In this document: positions 7,221-14,900 of the stretch, piece by piece
How the letters are laid out: every line of letters begins with the position of its first letter
How positions within the stretch are numbered: position 1 is the stretch's first letter
Source: Phenylobacterium sp.
Lineage (GTDB): Bacteria; Pseudomonadota; Alphaproteobacteria; Caulobacterales; Caulobacteraceae
Direction of reading: 5' to 3'
NCBI GenBank assembly: GCA_019264505.1
Contig: JAHUZY010000048.1
Span: forward strand, 1 to 16,956
DNA: 16,956 bases
The notes under the pieces: generated by a model
Seen by the model: the letters and a program-made list of their open reading frames with translations, nothing else
Told to the model about the DNA's origin: nothing
Database searches by the model: none
Made by a program: the position numbers and the translations under genes

Positions 7221-8638
7221 GCGCCGCCGGAAAGAAGATCCTGATCGCCGACGATGACGCCTCCATCCGGCTCGTTCTGTCCCAGTCCTTCACCCGGCTC
7301 GGCTACCAGGTCCGGGCGACGGGCAACGCCTCCACCCTGCTGAAGTGGGTCTCCGAAGGGGAGGGGGACCTGGTCATCACCGATGTGATGATGCCCGACG
7401 AGAACGTGTTCGACGTGCTGCCGCGTATCCGCAAGGAGCGGCCCAAGCTGCCCGTGATCATCATGAGCGCGCAAAACACCCTGCTGACCGCCGTCAACGC
7501 CGCTGAGATCGGCGCCTTCGACTATGTACCCAAGCCCTTTGATCTCGATGACATGACCGCGCTGGCGAGGCGCGCCCTGGCCCGGCCGGCCGACCCGGAG
7601 GCCTCCCGGGCCCAGGCGCGGGCCATGCGCGATGAACGCCTGCCGCTGATCGGGCGGTCTGCGCCGATGCAGGAGGTCTATCGCACCATCGCCCGACTGG
7701 TGGGCGCCGACCTCACCGTGCTGCTCCTCGGGGAATCGGGCACGGGCAAGGAACTGGTCGCCCGCGCATTGCACGACATGGGCCGCCGCAAGGACGGCAA
7801 GTTCGTGGTCATCAATCTGGCCGCCACGCCCCGGGAGCGGGTTGAGGCCGAACTGTTCGGGCGCGCCGATGGCGACAGCGGCAAGCTGGTGGAGGCCGAC
7901 GGGGGCACCCTGTTCCTGGATGAGATCGGCGACATGCCGCTGGACGCTCAGACCCGCCTGCTGCGCGTGATCGATGGCTCTGAGCCCGCCCTTAATCCAA
8001 AGACCGGGCGTCGCCCCAACGCCCGCCTGATCGCCGCCACCAACCGTGACCTGCGCGCCCTGATCGCTCAGGGCCTGTTCCGTGAGGATCTCTATTTCCG
8101 GCTGAACGTGGCGCCGATCCGGCTGCCGCCCCTGCGCGACCGGACCGAGGACATCCCCGATCTGGCGCGCTCCTTCCTGCTGCGGGCCAATCGGGAAGGC
8201 CTGCCGTCCAAGACCATCGATCAGGCCGCCCTGGAGCGTCTGAAGCTGCACGCCTGGCCTGGCAATGTCCGCGAACTGGAAAACCTGATCCGCCGCGTCT
8301 GCGCCCTCTACGCCGAAGAGCTGATCACGGCGCGCATCGTCGAGAAGGAGCTCGCCGACCAGCAGCCGAGCCAGCCCGGCCAGGAGGGACCGCTCACCCT
8401 CGCCCAGCTGGTGGAGCGCCACCTGGGGGGCTATTTCGCTGAGCAGCCGGATGGGGTGCCGCCAGTGGGGCTCTATGACCGCGTGCTCGAAGAGGTGGAA
8501 CGGCCCCTGATCCAGCTGACCCTGGCCGCAACACGGGGCAACCAGGTGCGAGCCGCCGAAATCCTCGGCCTGAACCGTAACACTCTGCGCAAGAAGATTC
8601 AGGACCTCGGCGTGGACCTGACCCGCGGACGCCGGTGA
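7217..8638 (+). CDS. ntrC: Nitrogen-regulation response regulator NtrC, GAFTGA-less
   Basis: This 473-residue regulator has a receiver domain (about 6-120; acidic pocket D12-D14, phosphoacceptor D56, conserved K106), an AAA+ domain (about 143-375; Walker A GESGTGKE 172-179, Walker [10 protein letters not shown] 231-239, arginine-finger region [10 protein letters not shown] 288-297) and a Fis-like helix-turn-helix at 430-465 ([19 protein letters not shown]). Between ELFG (212-215) and [10 protein letters not shown], sigma-54 activators such as E. coli NtrC have 19 residues including GAFTGA. Here there are 11 ([11 protein letters not shown]) and the motif is absent. Reading frames on both sides are intact, so this is not a frameshift. 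Such a protein should not remodel sigma-54 RNA polymerase in the usual way; Rhodobacter capsulatus NtrC, which works with sigma-70, is the known precedent. NtrB (overlapping ATGA) is the expected phosphodonor. The start ATG is fixed by that overlap. Confidence 0.96.
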   Translation: MSAAGKKILIADDDASIRLVLSQSFTRLGYQVRATGNASTLLKWVSEGEGDLVITDVMMPDENVFDVLPRIRKERPKLPVIIMSAQNTLLTAVNAAEIGAFDYVPKPFDLDDMTALARRALARPADPEASRAQARAMRDERLPLIGRSAPMQEVYRTIARLVGADLTVLLLGESGTGKELVARALHDMGRRKDGKFVVINLAATPRERVEAELFGRADGDSGKLVEADGGTLFLDEIGDMPLDAQTRLLRVIDGSEPALNPKTGRRPNARLIAATNRDLRALIAQGLFREDLYFRLNVAPIRLPPLRDRTEDIPDLARSFLLRANREGLPSKTIDQAALERLKLHAWPGNVRELENLIRRVCALYAEELITARIVEKELADQQPSQPGQEGPLTLAQLVERHLGGYFAEQPDGVPPVGLYDRVLEEVERPLIQLTLAATRGNQVRAAEILGLNRNTLRKKIQDLGVDLTRGRR

Positions 8639-8730
8639 CGCCGGGCGATTTCGCAGCGGCGAACAACCTGACGTAATCTGGCAACATCTGTGTTGAGTTC
8701 CAGACACAGTTGAGCCTAGGCTGCGGCATC
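8639..8730. promoter_or_regulatory. ntrC-ntrY intergenic region with small palindromes
   Basis: This 92-bp gap is the largest inside the ntr block and the likeliest place for separate control of ntrYX. It contains CAACA-TCTG-TGTTG (8682-8695), an overlapping inverted pair CTGTGT/ACACAG (8688-8693 and 8704-8709), and a perfect palindrome AGCCTAGGCT (8713-8722) eight bases before the ATG of ntrY. A CTGACG at 8668-8673 matches five of six bases of a -35 box, but I cannot find a good -10 element at the right distance. No T-tract terminator for ntrC is seen. Function is inferred from position only. Confidence 0.35.
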
Positions 8731-10974
8731 ATGACGTCGCTGGTCGGGAGCCTGGAAACCGCAAGACCGTCCGCCAGACTCTGGCGTGCGATGCAGTCGA
8801 GATATGTGCTCGGCGGCGGCTATCTGCTGGCGGCCATCCTGACGGCCGTGGCCATCCTGCTGGCGGCCTCGCCGCCGGAGGCGGGTCCGCTGCGGCCGGC
8901 CTCCAACGCCATCCTGACGGTGCTCAGCCTCAATCTGGTGCTGATCCTGACCCTGGCGGCCCTGGTCGGGTTCCGCCTGCTGGCCCTACTGGACGCGCGC
9001 TCGGTGGACGCCGGCGCGCGACTGCATCTGCGCTTTGTGACCCTGTTCGCCCTGGCCGCCGTGGCCCCGGCCGTCGTTGTCGCCCTGTTCTATGGGGTGC
9101 TGGTCAACCGGGGCGTGGACAACTGGTTCAGTGAGCGGGTGCAGACCGTGGTGGAGAATTCCGCCACCGTGGCGCGGTCCTATGTGGAGGATCAAAAGCG
9201 ATACATCGGCGAGCACGTCTCGCTGATGTCGGTGGACCTCAACCGGGCCGCCCCGGCCTTGGCCACCTCGCCGGTGACCTTCACCCACTTTCTGTCCTAT
9301 CAGGCCTCCTACCACGCCTTCCCCGCCGCCTATCTGATCGATCGGGAGGGACGGGTCCTGGCCCGGTCCGAGGCGCCGGACGCGCCCCCCTTCGTGGTGC
9401 CGCCGGAATCGAGTTTCCAGGCCGCCGATGAGGGCGACATTTCGGTGCCGGCCTTCGACTCCTCCGATCTGATGCGCGCCCTCTACCGGCTGAACGACTA
9501 TCCGGACGCCTATCTCTATGTGGCGCGGCCGGTGGAGTCGGGGATCATCACGCACCTGATCGAGGCGGAAGGGTCGCTGATCTCCTATCGTGAGGCCGCT
9601 CAGAGCCGCGCCCGGATCCAGACGGTTTTCGCGCTGAGCTATGTGGAAACCGCCCTTCTGGTGCTGGTGGGCGCCGTCTGGCTTGGCATGTCGGCCGCCA
9701 ACGCCATTTCCGGCCCTGTCGCCCGCCTGGTCCAGGCCGCTGGGCGCGTCGCCAGTGGCGACCTCAGCGCCAGGGTAGATTCTCGCAATGACCCTGAGGA
9801 AATTGCCGTTCTTTCCCGTGCATTCAATAGCATGACCCACGATCTTCAGGCGCAGCAGGAGGCGTTGAGGCGCGCCAGCGACGAGGCCGAGGGACGACGG
9901 GAATTCATCGAGACAGTACTCTCGGAAGTCAGCGCAGGCGTGATCGGCCTCGATAGCCGCGGGCGGATTTCGGCCCTCAACCGGCAGGCCGCCCAGCTTC
10001 TTGAGCTGAGCGATGGCTCGGTCGACGGGCTGACCTTGGCCGAACTCGCCCCTGAGCTCAGCGCCGTGGCCGGGGAGGCGGCGGTGTCCGGAGAGGCGGA
10101 AGCCGAGGTGGACATTCAGCGGGCCAGGGAGAGCCACCGGCTGCGGGTGCGCGCCAGCCGGAGCGAGAGCGGGCTGGTCCTGACCTTCGACGACATCACG
10201 CGCCTCGTGGCTGCGCAGCGCAACGCCGCCTGGAAGGACGTGGCGCGGCGGATCGCGCATGAAATCAAGAACCCGCTGACACCGATCCAGCTGTCGGCCG
10301 AGCGCCTTCGCCGGAAGTTCCGCAAGGATGTGGCCGCCGCCGACCTGGAGACCTTCGACCGCTGCACCGACACCATTGTGCGTCAGGTGGGCGATATCGG
10401 CAGGATGGTGGACGAGTTCTCGGCTTTCGCCCGCATGCCGGCGCCCAGGTTCTCACCGCAGGATCTGGCGGAGTTGGTGCGGGCTCAGGTCTTTGCCCAG
10501 GGGGTCGCCAATCCGGGCCTGAAGATCGTGCTCGCCGAGCCCGCGCCGGAGGTGTCGGTCATGGCCGATGGCCGGATGCTGGCCCAGGCCCTGACGAACA
10601 TCCTCAAGAACGCCGCCGAGGCCGTGCATGCCCGGATCGAGACCACGCCCCGCCCAGCCGGCCGCATCAATGTGCGGATGACGCTCGCCGAGGAGACGGT
10701 GACGATCGTGGTTGAGGACAATGGGGTCGGGCTCCCCGAGAAGGACCGCGACCGCCTGACCGAGCCCTATATCACCACCCGTGAAAAGGGCACCGGGCTG
10801 GGCCTGGCCATCGTCAAGCGGATCCTGGAGGACCATGGCGGCGAGTTGGTTCTGACGGACGCATCGCGGGGGCGCGGCGCCCGGGTGATCCTGAGCTTGC
10901 CGGTCGCCCATCGTCCGGTGGCCGCCGCCGCGGAGTCTGCATTGATGTTCGAAGGAGAAGCCCATGGCCGCTGA
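8731..10974 (+). CDS. ntrY: Membrane sensor histidine kinase NtrY
   Basis: This 747-residue kinase has three N-terminal hydrophobic segments (about 27-50, 62-85, 94-118), a roughly 180-residue extracytoplasmic region, a fourth membrane segment (about 298-320), a HAMP domain (about 320-375), a PAS domain (about 391-490) and a HisKA/HATPase core. The H-box [12 protein letters not shown] gives H510, the N-box is NILKNAAEA (623-631) and G1 is DNGVGLP (663-669), followed by GTGLGLAIVK. This layout is characteristic of alphaproteobacterial NtrY, partner of NtrX. In that family NtrYX has been linked to nitrogen use, redox/oxygen response and envelope functions; the signal here cannot be read from sequence. 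I use the ATG at 8731. An in-frame TTG at 8710 would add seven residues and would overlap the intergenic palindrome. The 3' end overlaps ntrX by 11 bases. Confidence 0.95.
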   Translation: MTSLVGSLETARPSARLWRAMQSRYVLGGGYLLAAILTAVAILLAASPPEAGPLRPASNAILTVLSLNLVLILTLAALVGFRLLALLDARSVDAGARLHLRFVTLFALAAVAPAVVVALFYGVLVNRGVDNWFSERVQTVVENSATVARSYVEDQKRYIGEHVSLMSVDLNRAAPALATSPVTFTHFLSYQASYHAFPAAYLIDREGRVLARSEAPDAPPFVVPPESSFQAADEGDISVPAFDSSDLMRALYRLNDYPDAYLYVARPVESGIITHLIEAEGSLISYREAAQSRARIQTVFALSYVETALLVLVGAVWLGMSAANAISGPVARLVQAAGRVASGDLSARVDSRNDPEEIAVLSRAFNSMTHDLQAQQEALRRASDEAEGRREFIETVLSEVSAGVIGLDSRGRISALNRQAAQLLELSDGSVDGLTLAELAPELSAVAGEAAVSGEAEAEVDIQRARESHRLRVRASRSESGLVLTFDDITRLVAAQRNAAWKDVARRIAHEIKNPLTPIQLSAERLRRKFRKDVAAADLETFDRCTDTIVRQVGDIGRMVDEFSAFARMPAPRFSPQDLAELVRAQVFAQGVANPGLKIVLAEPAPEVSVMADGRMLAQALTNILKNAAEAVHARIETTPRPAGRINVRMTLAEETVTIVVEDNGVGLPEKDRDRLTEPYITTREKGTGLGLAIVKRILEDHGGELVLTDASRGRGARVILSLPVAHRPVAAAAESALMFEGEAHGR
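10953..10957 (+). promoter_or_regulatory. Ribosome-binding site of ntrX, inside ntrY
   Basis: AGGAG within the last codons of ntrY lies six bases before the ATG at 10964. It fixes the ntrX start inside the ntrY reading frame and indicates translational coupling. Confidence 0.65.
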
Positions 10975-12355
10975 CGTGCTGGTGGTGGACGACGAGGCCG
11001 ACATCCGTGATCTGGTGGCCGGAATTCTGGCCGACGAGGGCTATGAGGTCCGCACCGCCTCGGACTCCGAGAGCGCGCTCGCCGCTGTGCGCGCCAGGCG
11101 ACCTTCGCTGCTGATCCTCGACATCTGGATGCAGGGCGGCGGGATGGATGGCCTGGAGCTTCTGGATCTCCTGAAGTCCCTCGACCCCGACCTGCCGGTG
11201 GTGATGATCTCTGGCCACGGCAATATCGAGACGGCGGTCAGCGCCATCAAACGCGGCGCATACGACTTCCTGGAAAAGCCCTTCAAGTCCGACCGACTGT
11301 TGCTGGTGGTCGACCGCGCCCTGGAGGCGGCCAATCTGCGCCGGGAGAACCGCCGTCTGCGAACTCAGGCCATCATGCCTGAGGGCCTGATCGGCAAGTC
11401 CATGCCCGCCCAGCACCTGCGCCAGATGATCGCCAAGCTGGCCGCCGCCAACAGCCGGGTGCTGATCGCAGGCCCCCCGGGGTCGGGTAAGGAGACCGTC
11501 GCGCGGCTGATCCATTCGGCCAGCCCCAGGGCCAAGGGCGAGTTCGTGGCCATCAGCGCCGCAGGCATGACGCCTGAGCGCATGGATGTGGAGCTGTTCG
11601 GCGTTGAGGGTGAGGGCGGTCGCCCCGGCAAGATCGGCGTTTTTGAGCGGGCCCACGCCGGCACTCTCTATCTTGACGAGGTGGCCGACATGCCGCGGGA
11701 GACCCAGAGCCGGATCCTGCGCGTCCTGGTGGAGCAGCGCTTCCGCCGGGTGAACGGCGACGCCGATGTCCAGGTGGATGTCCGCGTCATCTCCTCGACC
11801 TCCCGGAACCTGCGCGAGGAAATCGCCGAAGGTCGGTTCCGCGAGGATCTGTTCCATCGCCTGAACGTAGTGCCCGTGGCGGTGCCCGGGGTCTCGGAGC
11901 GGCGGGAGGATATCCCTGAGCTGGTGGAGAACTTCATCGAGCGCATCTGCGAGGCCAGCGGCATGCCCCGACGGGTCCTGTCTGAAGACGCCATCGGCGC
12001 CCTGCAGGTCCGACCCTGGCCCGGCAATCTGCGCCAGCTGCGCAATGTCGTGGAGCGCATGCTGATCCTGAGCTCCGGCGACCCAAAGGAGCCGATCACC
12101 GCAGAGATGGTGCCGTCCGACGCACCGCCTGCCGACGGGGGCGGTCTGCTGGGCGCCGACAAGATCATCGCCCTGCCGCTGCGCGAGGCGCGCGAAACCT
12201 TCGAACGGGAGTATCTCAGCGCCCAGATGATGCGCTTCTCCGGCAACATCTCCCGGACCGCGGCCTTCATCGGCATGGAGCGCTCGGCCCTGCACCGTAA
12301 ACTCAAGTCCCTGGGTCTGTCCGGGGCGCGCGCGCTTGAGGAGGGCGTCGAATAG
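10964..12355 (+). CDS. ntrX: Response regulator NtrX
   Basis: This 463-residue regulator has a receiver domain (1-120; D9/D10 pocket, phosphoacceptor D53 in ILDIWMQGGGMDGLELL, conserved K105), an AAA+ domain (about 141-370; Walker A GPPGSGKE 170-177, Walker B TLYLDEVADM 234-243, FREDLFHRLN 292-301) and a Fis-like helix-turn-helix (about 425-450, NISRTAAFIGMERSALHRKL). The QGGGMDG insertion after the phosphoacceptor and HAGTLYLDEVADMPRETQ are typical of NtrX rather than NtrC. After ELFG (210-213) the GAFTGA loop is replaced by VEGEGGRPGKIGVFERA, as expected of NtrX proteins, which are not thought to act through sigma-54. NtrY, overlapping upstream, is the cognate kinase. The start has a clear AGGAG. 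The next gene, a D-amino-acid transaminase, begins two bases after the TAG stop. Confidence 0.96.
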   Translation: MAADVLVVDDEADIRDLVAGILADEGYEVRTASDSESALAAVRARRPSLLILDIWMQGGGMDGLELLDLLKSLDPDLPVVMISGHGNIETAVSAIKRGAYDFLEKPFKSDRLLLVVDRALEAANLRRENRRLRTQAIMPEGLIGKSMPAQHLRQMIAKLAAANSRVLIAGPPGSGKETVARLIHSASPRAKGEFVAISAAGMTPERMDVELFGVEGEGGRPGKIGVFERAHAGTLYLDEVADMPRETQSRILRVLVEQRFRRVNGDADVQVDVRVISSTSRNLREEIAEGRFREDLFHRLNVVPVAVPGVSERREDIPELVENFIERICEASGMPRRVLSEDAIGALQVRPWPGNLRQLRNVVERMLILSSGDPKEPITAEMVPSDAPPADGGGLLGADKIIALPLREARETFEREYLSAQMMRFSGNISRTAAFIGMERSALHRKLKSLGLSGARALEEGVE

Positions 12356-12357
12356 CC

Positions 12358-13221
12358 ATGGGGCGCATCGCCTATGTGAACGGCCGCTATCAGCGGCACG
12401 CCGACGCCGCCGTCCATATCGAGGACCGGGGCTACCAGTTGGCCGACGCGGTCTATGAGGTCTGGTCAGTATTTGGCGGCAAGCTCGCCGACGCCGAAGG
12501 CCACTTCGCCCGCCTGGCCCGCAGCCTTGGCGAGCTGCAGATCCCCGAGCCCATGTCGCGGGCGGCCCTGACCATCGTCCTGCGCGAGGTTCTGCGGCGA
12601 AATCAGGTTCGTGAAGGGCTGATCTATCTGCAGATCAGCCGTGGGGTTGCGCCCCGTGACCACGCCTTCCCGGAGGCCGACCTCAGTCCTTCAGTGGTCA
12701 TCACCGCCAAGAGCCTGGACCGCGCCGCCTCGGAGGCCAAGGCGGCCAAGGGCATCACCGTCATCACCACCCCGGAGAACCGCTGGGGCCGCTGCGACAT
12801 CAAGACGGTGGGCCTGCTGCCCAACGTCCTGGCTCGTCAAGCCGCCCGCGAGCGGGGGGCGGGGGAGGCCCTTTTCGTCGATGAGCTCGGCCTGATCACC
12901 GAAGGCGCCTCGGCCAATGCCTGGATCCTGGACCGCGACGGCGTGCTGCGCACCCGCGACACCCAGGCCAATATCCTGCGCGGCGTGACGCGCCGCACCC
13001 TGCTTGACGTGATCGCCGAGGCCGGCCTGAAGGTGGAGGAACGGCCCTTCACGCCCGAAGACATGGCCCAGGCCAAGGAAGCCTTCATCACCGGGGCGGG
13101 CTCGCTGGTGTTGCCGGTGATCGCCATCGACGGACAGCCGATCGGCGGCGGCGCGCCGGGTCCGGTGGCGAAGCGCCTGCGGAGCCTCTATATCGAGCGG
13201 GCGAAGCAGACCGCCGTCTGA
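12358..13221 (+). CDS. dat: D-amino-acid transaminase (PLP fold type IV)
   Basis: This 287-residue enzyme interconverts D-alanine plus 2-oxoglutarate with pyruvate plus D-glutamate, supplying D-amino acids for peptidoglycan or breaking them down. The PLP lysine is K149 in RCDIKTVGLLPNVLARQ (145-161), which parallels K145 in the RPDIK motif of Bacillus D-AAT. E182 in LITEGASANAW (179-189) is the expected cofactor-nitrogen contact. AYVNGRY near the N-terminus, EDRGYQLADAVYE (22-34) and GVTRRTLLDVI also match. Length is standard (about 280-290). The RxDIK signature favours D-AAT over branched-chain aminotransferase or aminodeoxychorismate lyase, which remain possible on weaker grounds. The ATG follows the ntrX stop by two bases, with GAGGAGGG at 12338-12345 upstream, so it is probably the last gene of the ntr transcript. 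A small hairpin spans its stop codon. Confidence 0.9.
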   Translation: MGRIAYVNGRYQRHADAAVHIEDRGYQLADAVYEVWSVFGGKLADAEGHFARLARSLGELQIPEPMSRAALTIVLREVLRRNQVREGLIYLQISRGVAPRDHAFPEADLSPSVVITAKSLDRAASEAKAAKGITVITTPENRWGRCDIKTVGLLPNVLARQAARERGAGEALFVDELGLITEGASANAWILDRDGVLRTRDTQANILRGVTRRTLLDVIAEAGLKVEERPFTPEDMAQAKEAFITGAGSLVLPVIAIDGQPIGGGAPGPVAKRLRSLYIERAKQTAV

Positions 13222-13249
13222 GCGGCCGACCGTGATTGCACGGCGGCTC
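13220..13249 (+). repeat. Imperfect hairpin at the dat stop codon
   Basis: The inner stem is CCGTG (13230-13234) with CACGG (13239-13243) around an ATTG loop. An outer GAGC (13220-13223) can pair with GCTC (13246-13249) across an asymmetric internal loop. No T-tract follows, so I do not call it a rho-independent terminator. It lies where the ntr transcript might end and the hfq promoter begin. Confidence 0.35.
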
Positions 13250-13320
13250 AAGGTTGGACTAGCTTGCCTTATGTGTGTGGGGGCGCGTGGCCCCTCAATC
13301 GGAGAAAAGGGCGAAAAGCC
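13222..13320 (+). promoter_or_regulatory. hfq upstream region
   Basis: This 99-bp gap separates dat from hfq and is the natural place for an hfq promoter. TTGCAC (13236-13241) and CTAGCT (13259-13264), 17 bases apart, are a weak -35/-10 candidate. Purine-rich GGAGAAAAGGGCGAAAAG at 13301-13318 supplies the ribosome-binding region for the ATG at 13321, with AAGG (13307-13310) at the best spacing. The leader would be about 50 bases. Hfq commonly binds its own mRNA leader in other bacteria; nothing here proves that. Confidence 0.3.
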
Positions 13321-13566
13321 ATGAGCGAAAAAAAGCAGAACCTGCAGGACACCTTCCTCAACAGCGTCCGCAAGGCCAAGACCCCCCTGACCATCTTCCT
13401 CGTCAACGGCGTCAAGCTGCAGGGCGTGGTCAGCTGGTTCGATAATTTCTGCGTGCTCCTGCGCCGCGATGGCCAGTCTCAGCTGGTCTACAAGCACGCC
13501 ATCTCCACCATAATGCCGGCCCAGCCCGTTCAGCTGTACGAGCCGGCGGAAGACGAGACCGATTGA
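13321..13566 (+). CDS. hfq: RNA chaperone Hfq
   Basis: This 81-residue Sm-like protein forms a hexameric ring that pairs small RNAs with mRNAs. The N-terminal helix [12 protein letters not shown] (7-18), Sm1 [20 protein letters not shown] (24-43) and Sm2 YKHAIST (57-63) with the proximal-face lysine and histidine match E. coli Hfq closely. The C-terminal tail after the core is short and acidic (EPAEDETD), as in other alphaproteobacterial Hfq, in contrast to the long flexible tail of enterobacterial Hfq. I use the ATG at 13321 because [10 protein letters not shown] matches the family. An in-frame TTG 57 bases upstream would add a 19-residue arginine- and glycine-rich extension without counterpart. 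The TGA overlaps the TTG start of hflX. Confidence 0.98.
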   Translation: MSEKKQNLQDTFLNSVRKAKTPLTIFLVNGVKLQGVVSWFDNFCVLLRRDGQSQLVYKHAISTIMPAQPVQLYEPAEDETD

Positions 13567-14900
13567 GTTCCCCATCCATCGACCATGAGACGCCCGTCCA
13601 GGGCGCGCTCATCATCCATCCCGAACGCGAGGGCCGCGGCGGCGCCCGGTCCTCCCAGGCGCGCCTGGAAGAGGCCGAGGGTCTCGCCCTGGCTCTTGAT
13701 CTCGAAATCCGCCGGGGCATGGTCGCCCCGGTGCGCAAGCGCATGCCCGCCACTCTGTTCGGCAAGGGCAAGGTGGCCGAGATCGGCGAGCTCTGCGAGG
13801 AGCTCGAGATCGATGTGGCCGTCGTCGACGACGCCCTGACGCCGGTCCAGCAGCGCAATCTGGAAAAGGCCTGGAAGGTGAAGGTCATCGACCGCACCGG
13901 CCTGATCCTGGAGATCTTCGCCAGGCGGGCCCGCACCCGTGAGGGGCGGCTTCAGGTGGAGCTGGCCAGGCTGTCCTATGAACGCTCGCGCCTGGTCCGG
14001 ACCTGGACCCACCTGGAACGCCAGCGCGGCGGCTTCGGGGTCATGGGCGGGCCTGGGGAAACTCAGATCGAGACCGACCGTCGCCTGCTGGCCGAGAAGA
14101 TCGGCCGCCTGAAGAAGGAGCTGGTGGAGGTTCGCCGCACCCGCACCCTCCAGCGCTCGGCCCGCAAGCGCCGGCCCTATCCGGTCGTCGCCCTGGTCGG
14201 CTACACCAATGCGGGCAAGTCCACCCTTTTCAACCGCCTGACCGATTCCAGGGTCATGGCCGAGGACATGCTGTTCGCCACCCTCGATCCGACCCTGCGG
14301 ATGCTGAACCTCCCGGACGGCCGCCCGGCCATCCTGTCGGACACGGTGGGCTTCATCTCAGACCTGCCGCACGAGCTGGTGGAGGCCTTCCGGGCCACCC
14401 TGGAAGAGGTCAAGGAAGCCGACGTCATCCTGCACGTCCGGGATATCGCCAGCCCGGAAAGCGCGGCTGAGGCCGCCGATGTCCGTGAGGTGCTGGAACG
14501 TCTGGGCGTCGACATGGACGAGCGCCGCGTCCTTGAGGTCTGGAACAAGATCGACCTGACCGACGCTGAAGACCGGCCGATGATCGAGGGCGATGCGCGG
14601 CGCGCCCATCCGCCGGCCTTGTTGGTGTCGGCGGTGACGGGGGAGGGGGTCACCCCCTTGCTGCTCGCCGTGGCCGACCTGGTGGACGAGTCGCCCGCGG
14701 TGGAGGCCCATCTGCCGGCCGGGGAGGGGGCGGCGATCGCCTGGCTCTATCAGAATGGCCGCGTGATTGATCGCCAGACCGATGATGACGGCGCCGTTCG
14801 CATGGCCGTGCGCCTGACGCCCAAGGCCCTGGGACAGTTCGAGCAGTTGTTCCCGCGGATCGACCTGGGCGCCGTCTCACCGGCCGCAGACGACCTCTAG
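13563..14900 (+). CDS. hflX: Ribosome-associated GTPase HflX
   Basis: This 445-residue protein belongs to the Obg-HflX GTPase group. HflX binds 50S and 70S ribosomes and splits stalled ones. The N-terminal HflX domain (about 15-110) contains the [12 protein letters not shown] segment. The family signature [19 protein letters not shown] is at about residues 156-174. The G domain has G1 GYTNAGKS (213-220), FATLDPT for G2, DTVGF (260-264) for G3, NKID (328-331) for G4 and SAVTGEG for G5. It begins with a TTG whose last two bases form part of the hfq TGA (TTGA at 13563-13566), with GGAAG at 13548-13552 as ribosome-binding site, so translation should be coupled to hfq. The hfq-hflX pairing is conserved widely in Proteobacteria. 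Its TAG stop overlaps the mazG stop on the opposite strand. Confidence 0.97.
   Translation: MSSPSIDHETPVQGALIIHPEREGRGGARSSQARLEEAEGLALALDLEIRRGMVAPVRKRMPATLFGKGKVAEIGELCEELEIDVAVVDDALTPVQQRNLEKAWKVKVIDRTGLILEIFARRARTREGRLQVELARLSYERSRLVRTWTHLERQRGGFGVMGGPGETQIETDRRLLAEKIGRLKKELVEVRRTRTLQRSARKRRPYPVVALVGYTNAGKSTLFNRLTDSRVMAEDMLFATLDPTLRMLNLPDGRPAILSDTVGFISDLPHELVEAFRATLEEVKEADVILHVRDIASPESAAEAADVREVLERLGVDMDERRVLEVWNKIDLTDAEDRPMIEGDARRAHPPALLVSAVTGEGVTPLLLAVADLVDESPAVEAHLPAGEGAAIAWLYQNGRVIDRQTDDDGAVRMAVRLTPKALGQFEQLFPRIDLGAVSPAADDL
14897..14900. other. CTAG palindrome carrying both hflX and mazG stops
   Basis: The TAG of hflX (14898-14900) and the TAG of mazG (complement of 14897-14899) are read from the same four-base palindrome on opposite strands, so the two convergent genes overlap by four bases with no room for a terminator between them. 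Confidence 0.9.

Noticed and set aside
7850..7924. Frameshift or sequencing error explaining the missing GAFTGA in NtrC
   Set aside because: Family-typical sequence continues in the same frame on both sides of the short loop, and the loss fits known GAFTGA-less alphaproteobacterial NtrC.
6941..8707. A 588-codon open frame on the minus strand, antisense to ntrB and ntrC
   Set aside because: It lies opposite two clearly recognised genes, is rich in histidine, glutamine, glycine and arginine with no domain I recognise, and is the usual product of GC3-biased codons read on the opposite strand. The same applies to long minus-strand frames at 2376-3632, 8986-10260 and 10814-12295.
13230..13243. 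Hairpin CCGTG-ATTG-CACGG as a rho-independent terminator after dat
   Set aside because: The stem is only five pairs and no T-rich tract follows it.
13264..13320. TTG at 13264 as the hfq start
   Set aside because: It would add 19 arginine- and glycine-rich residues not found in Hfq and would hide the purine-rich ribosome-binding region before the ATG at 13321.
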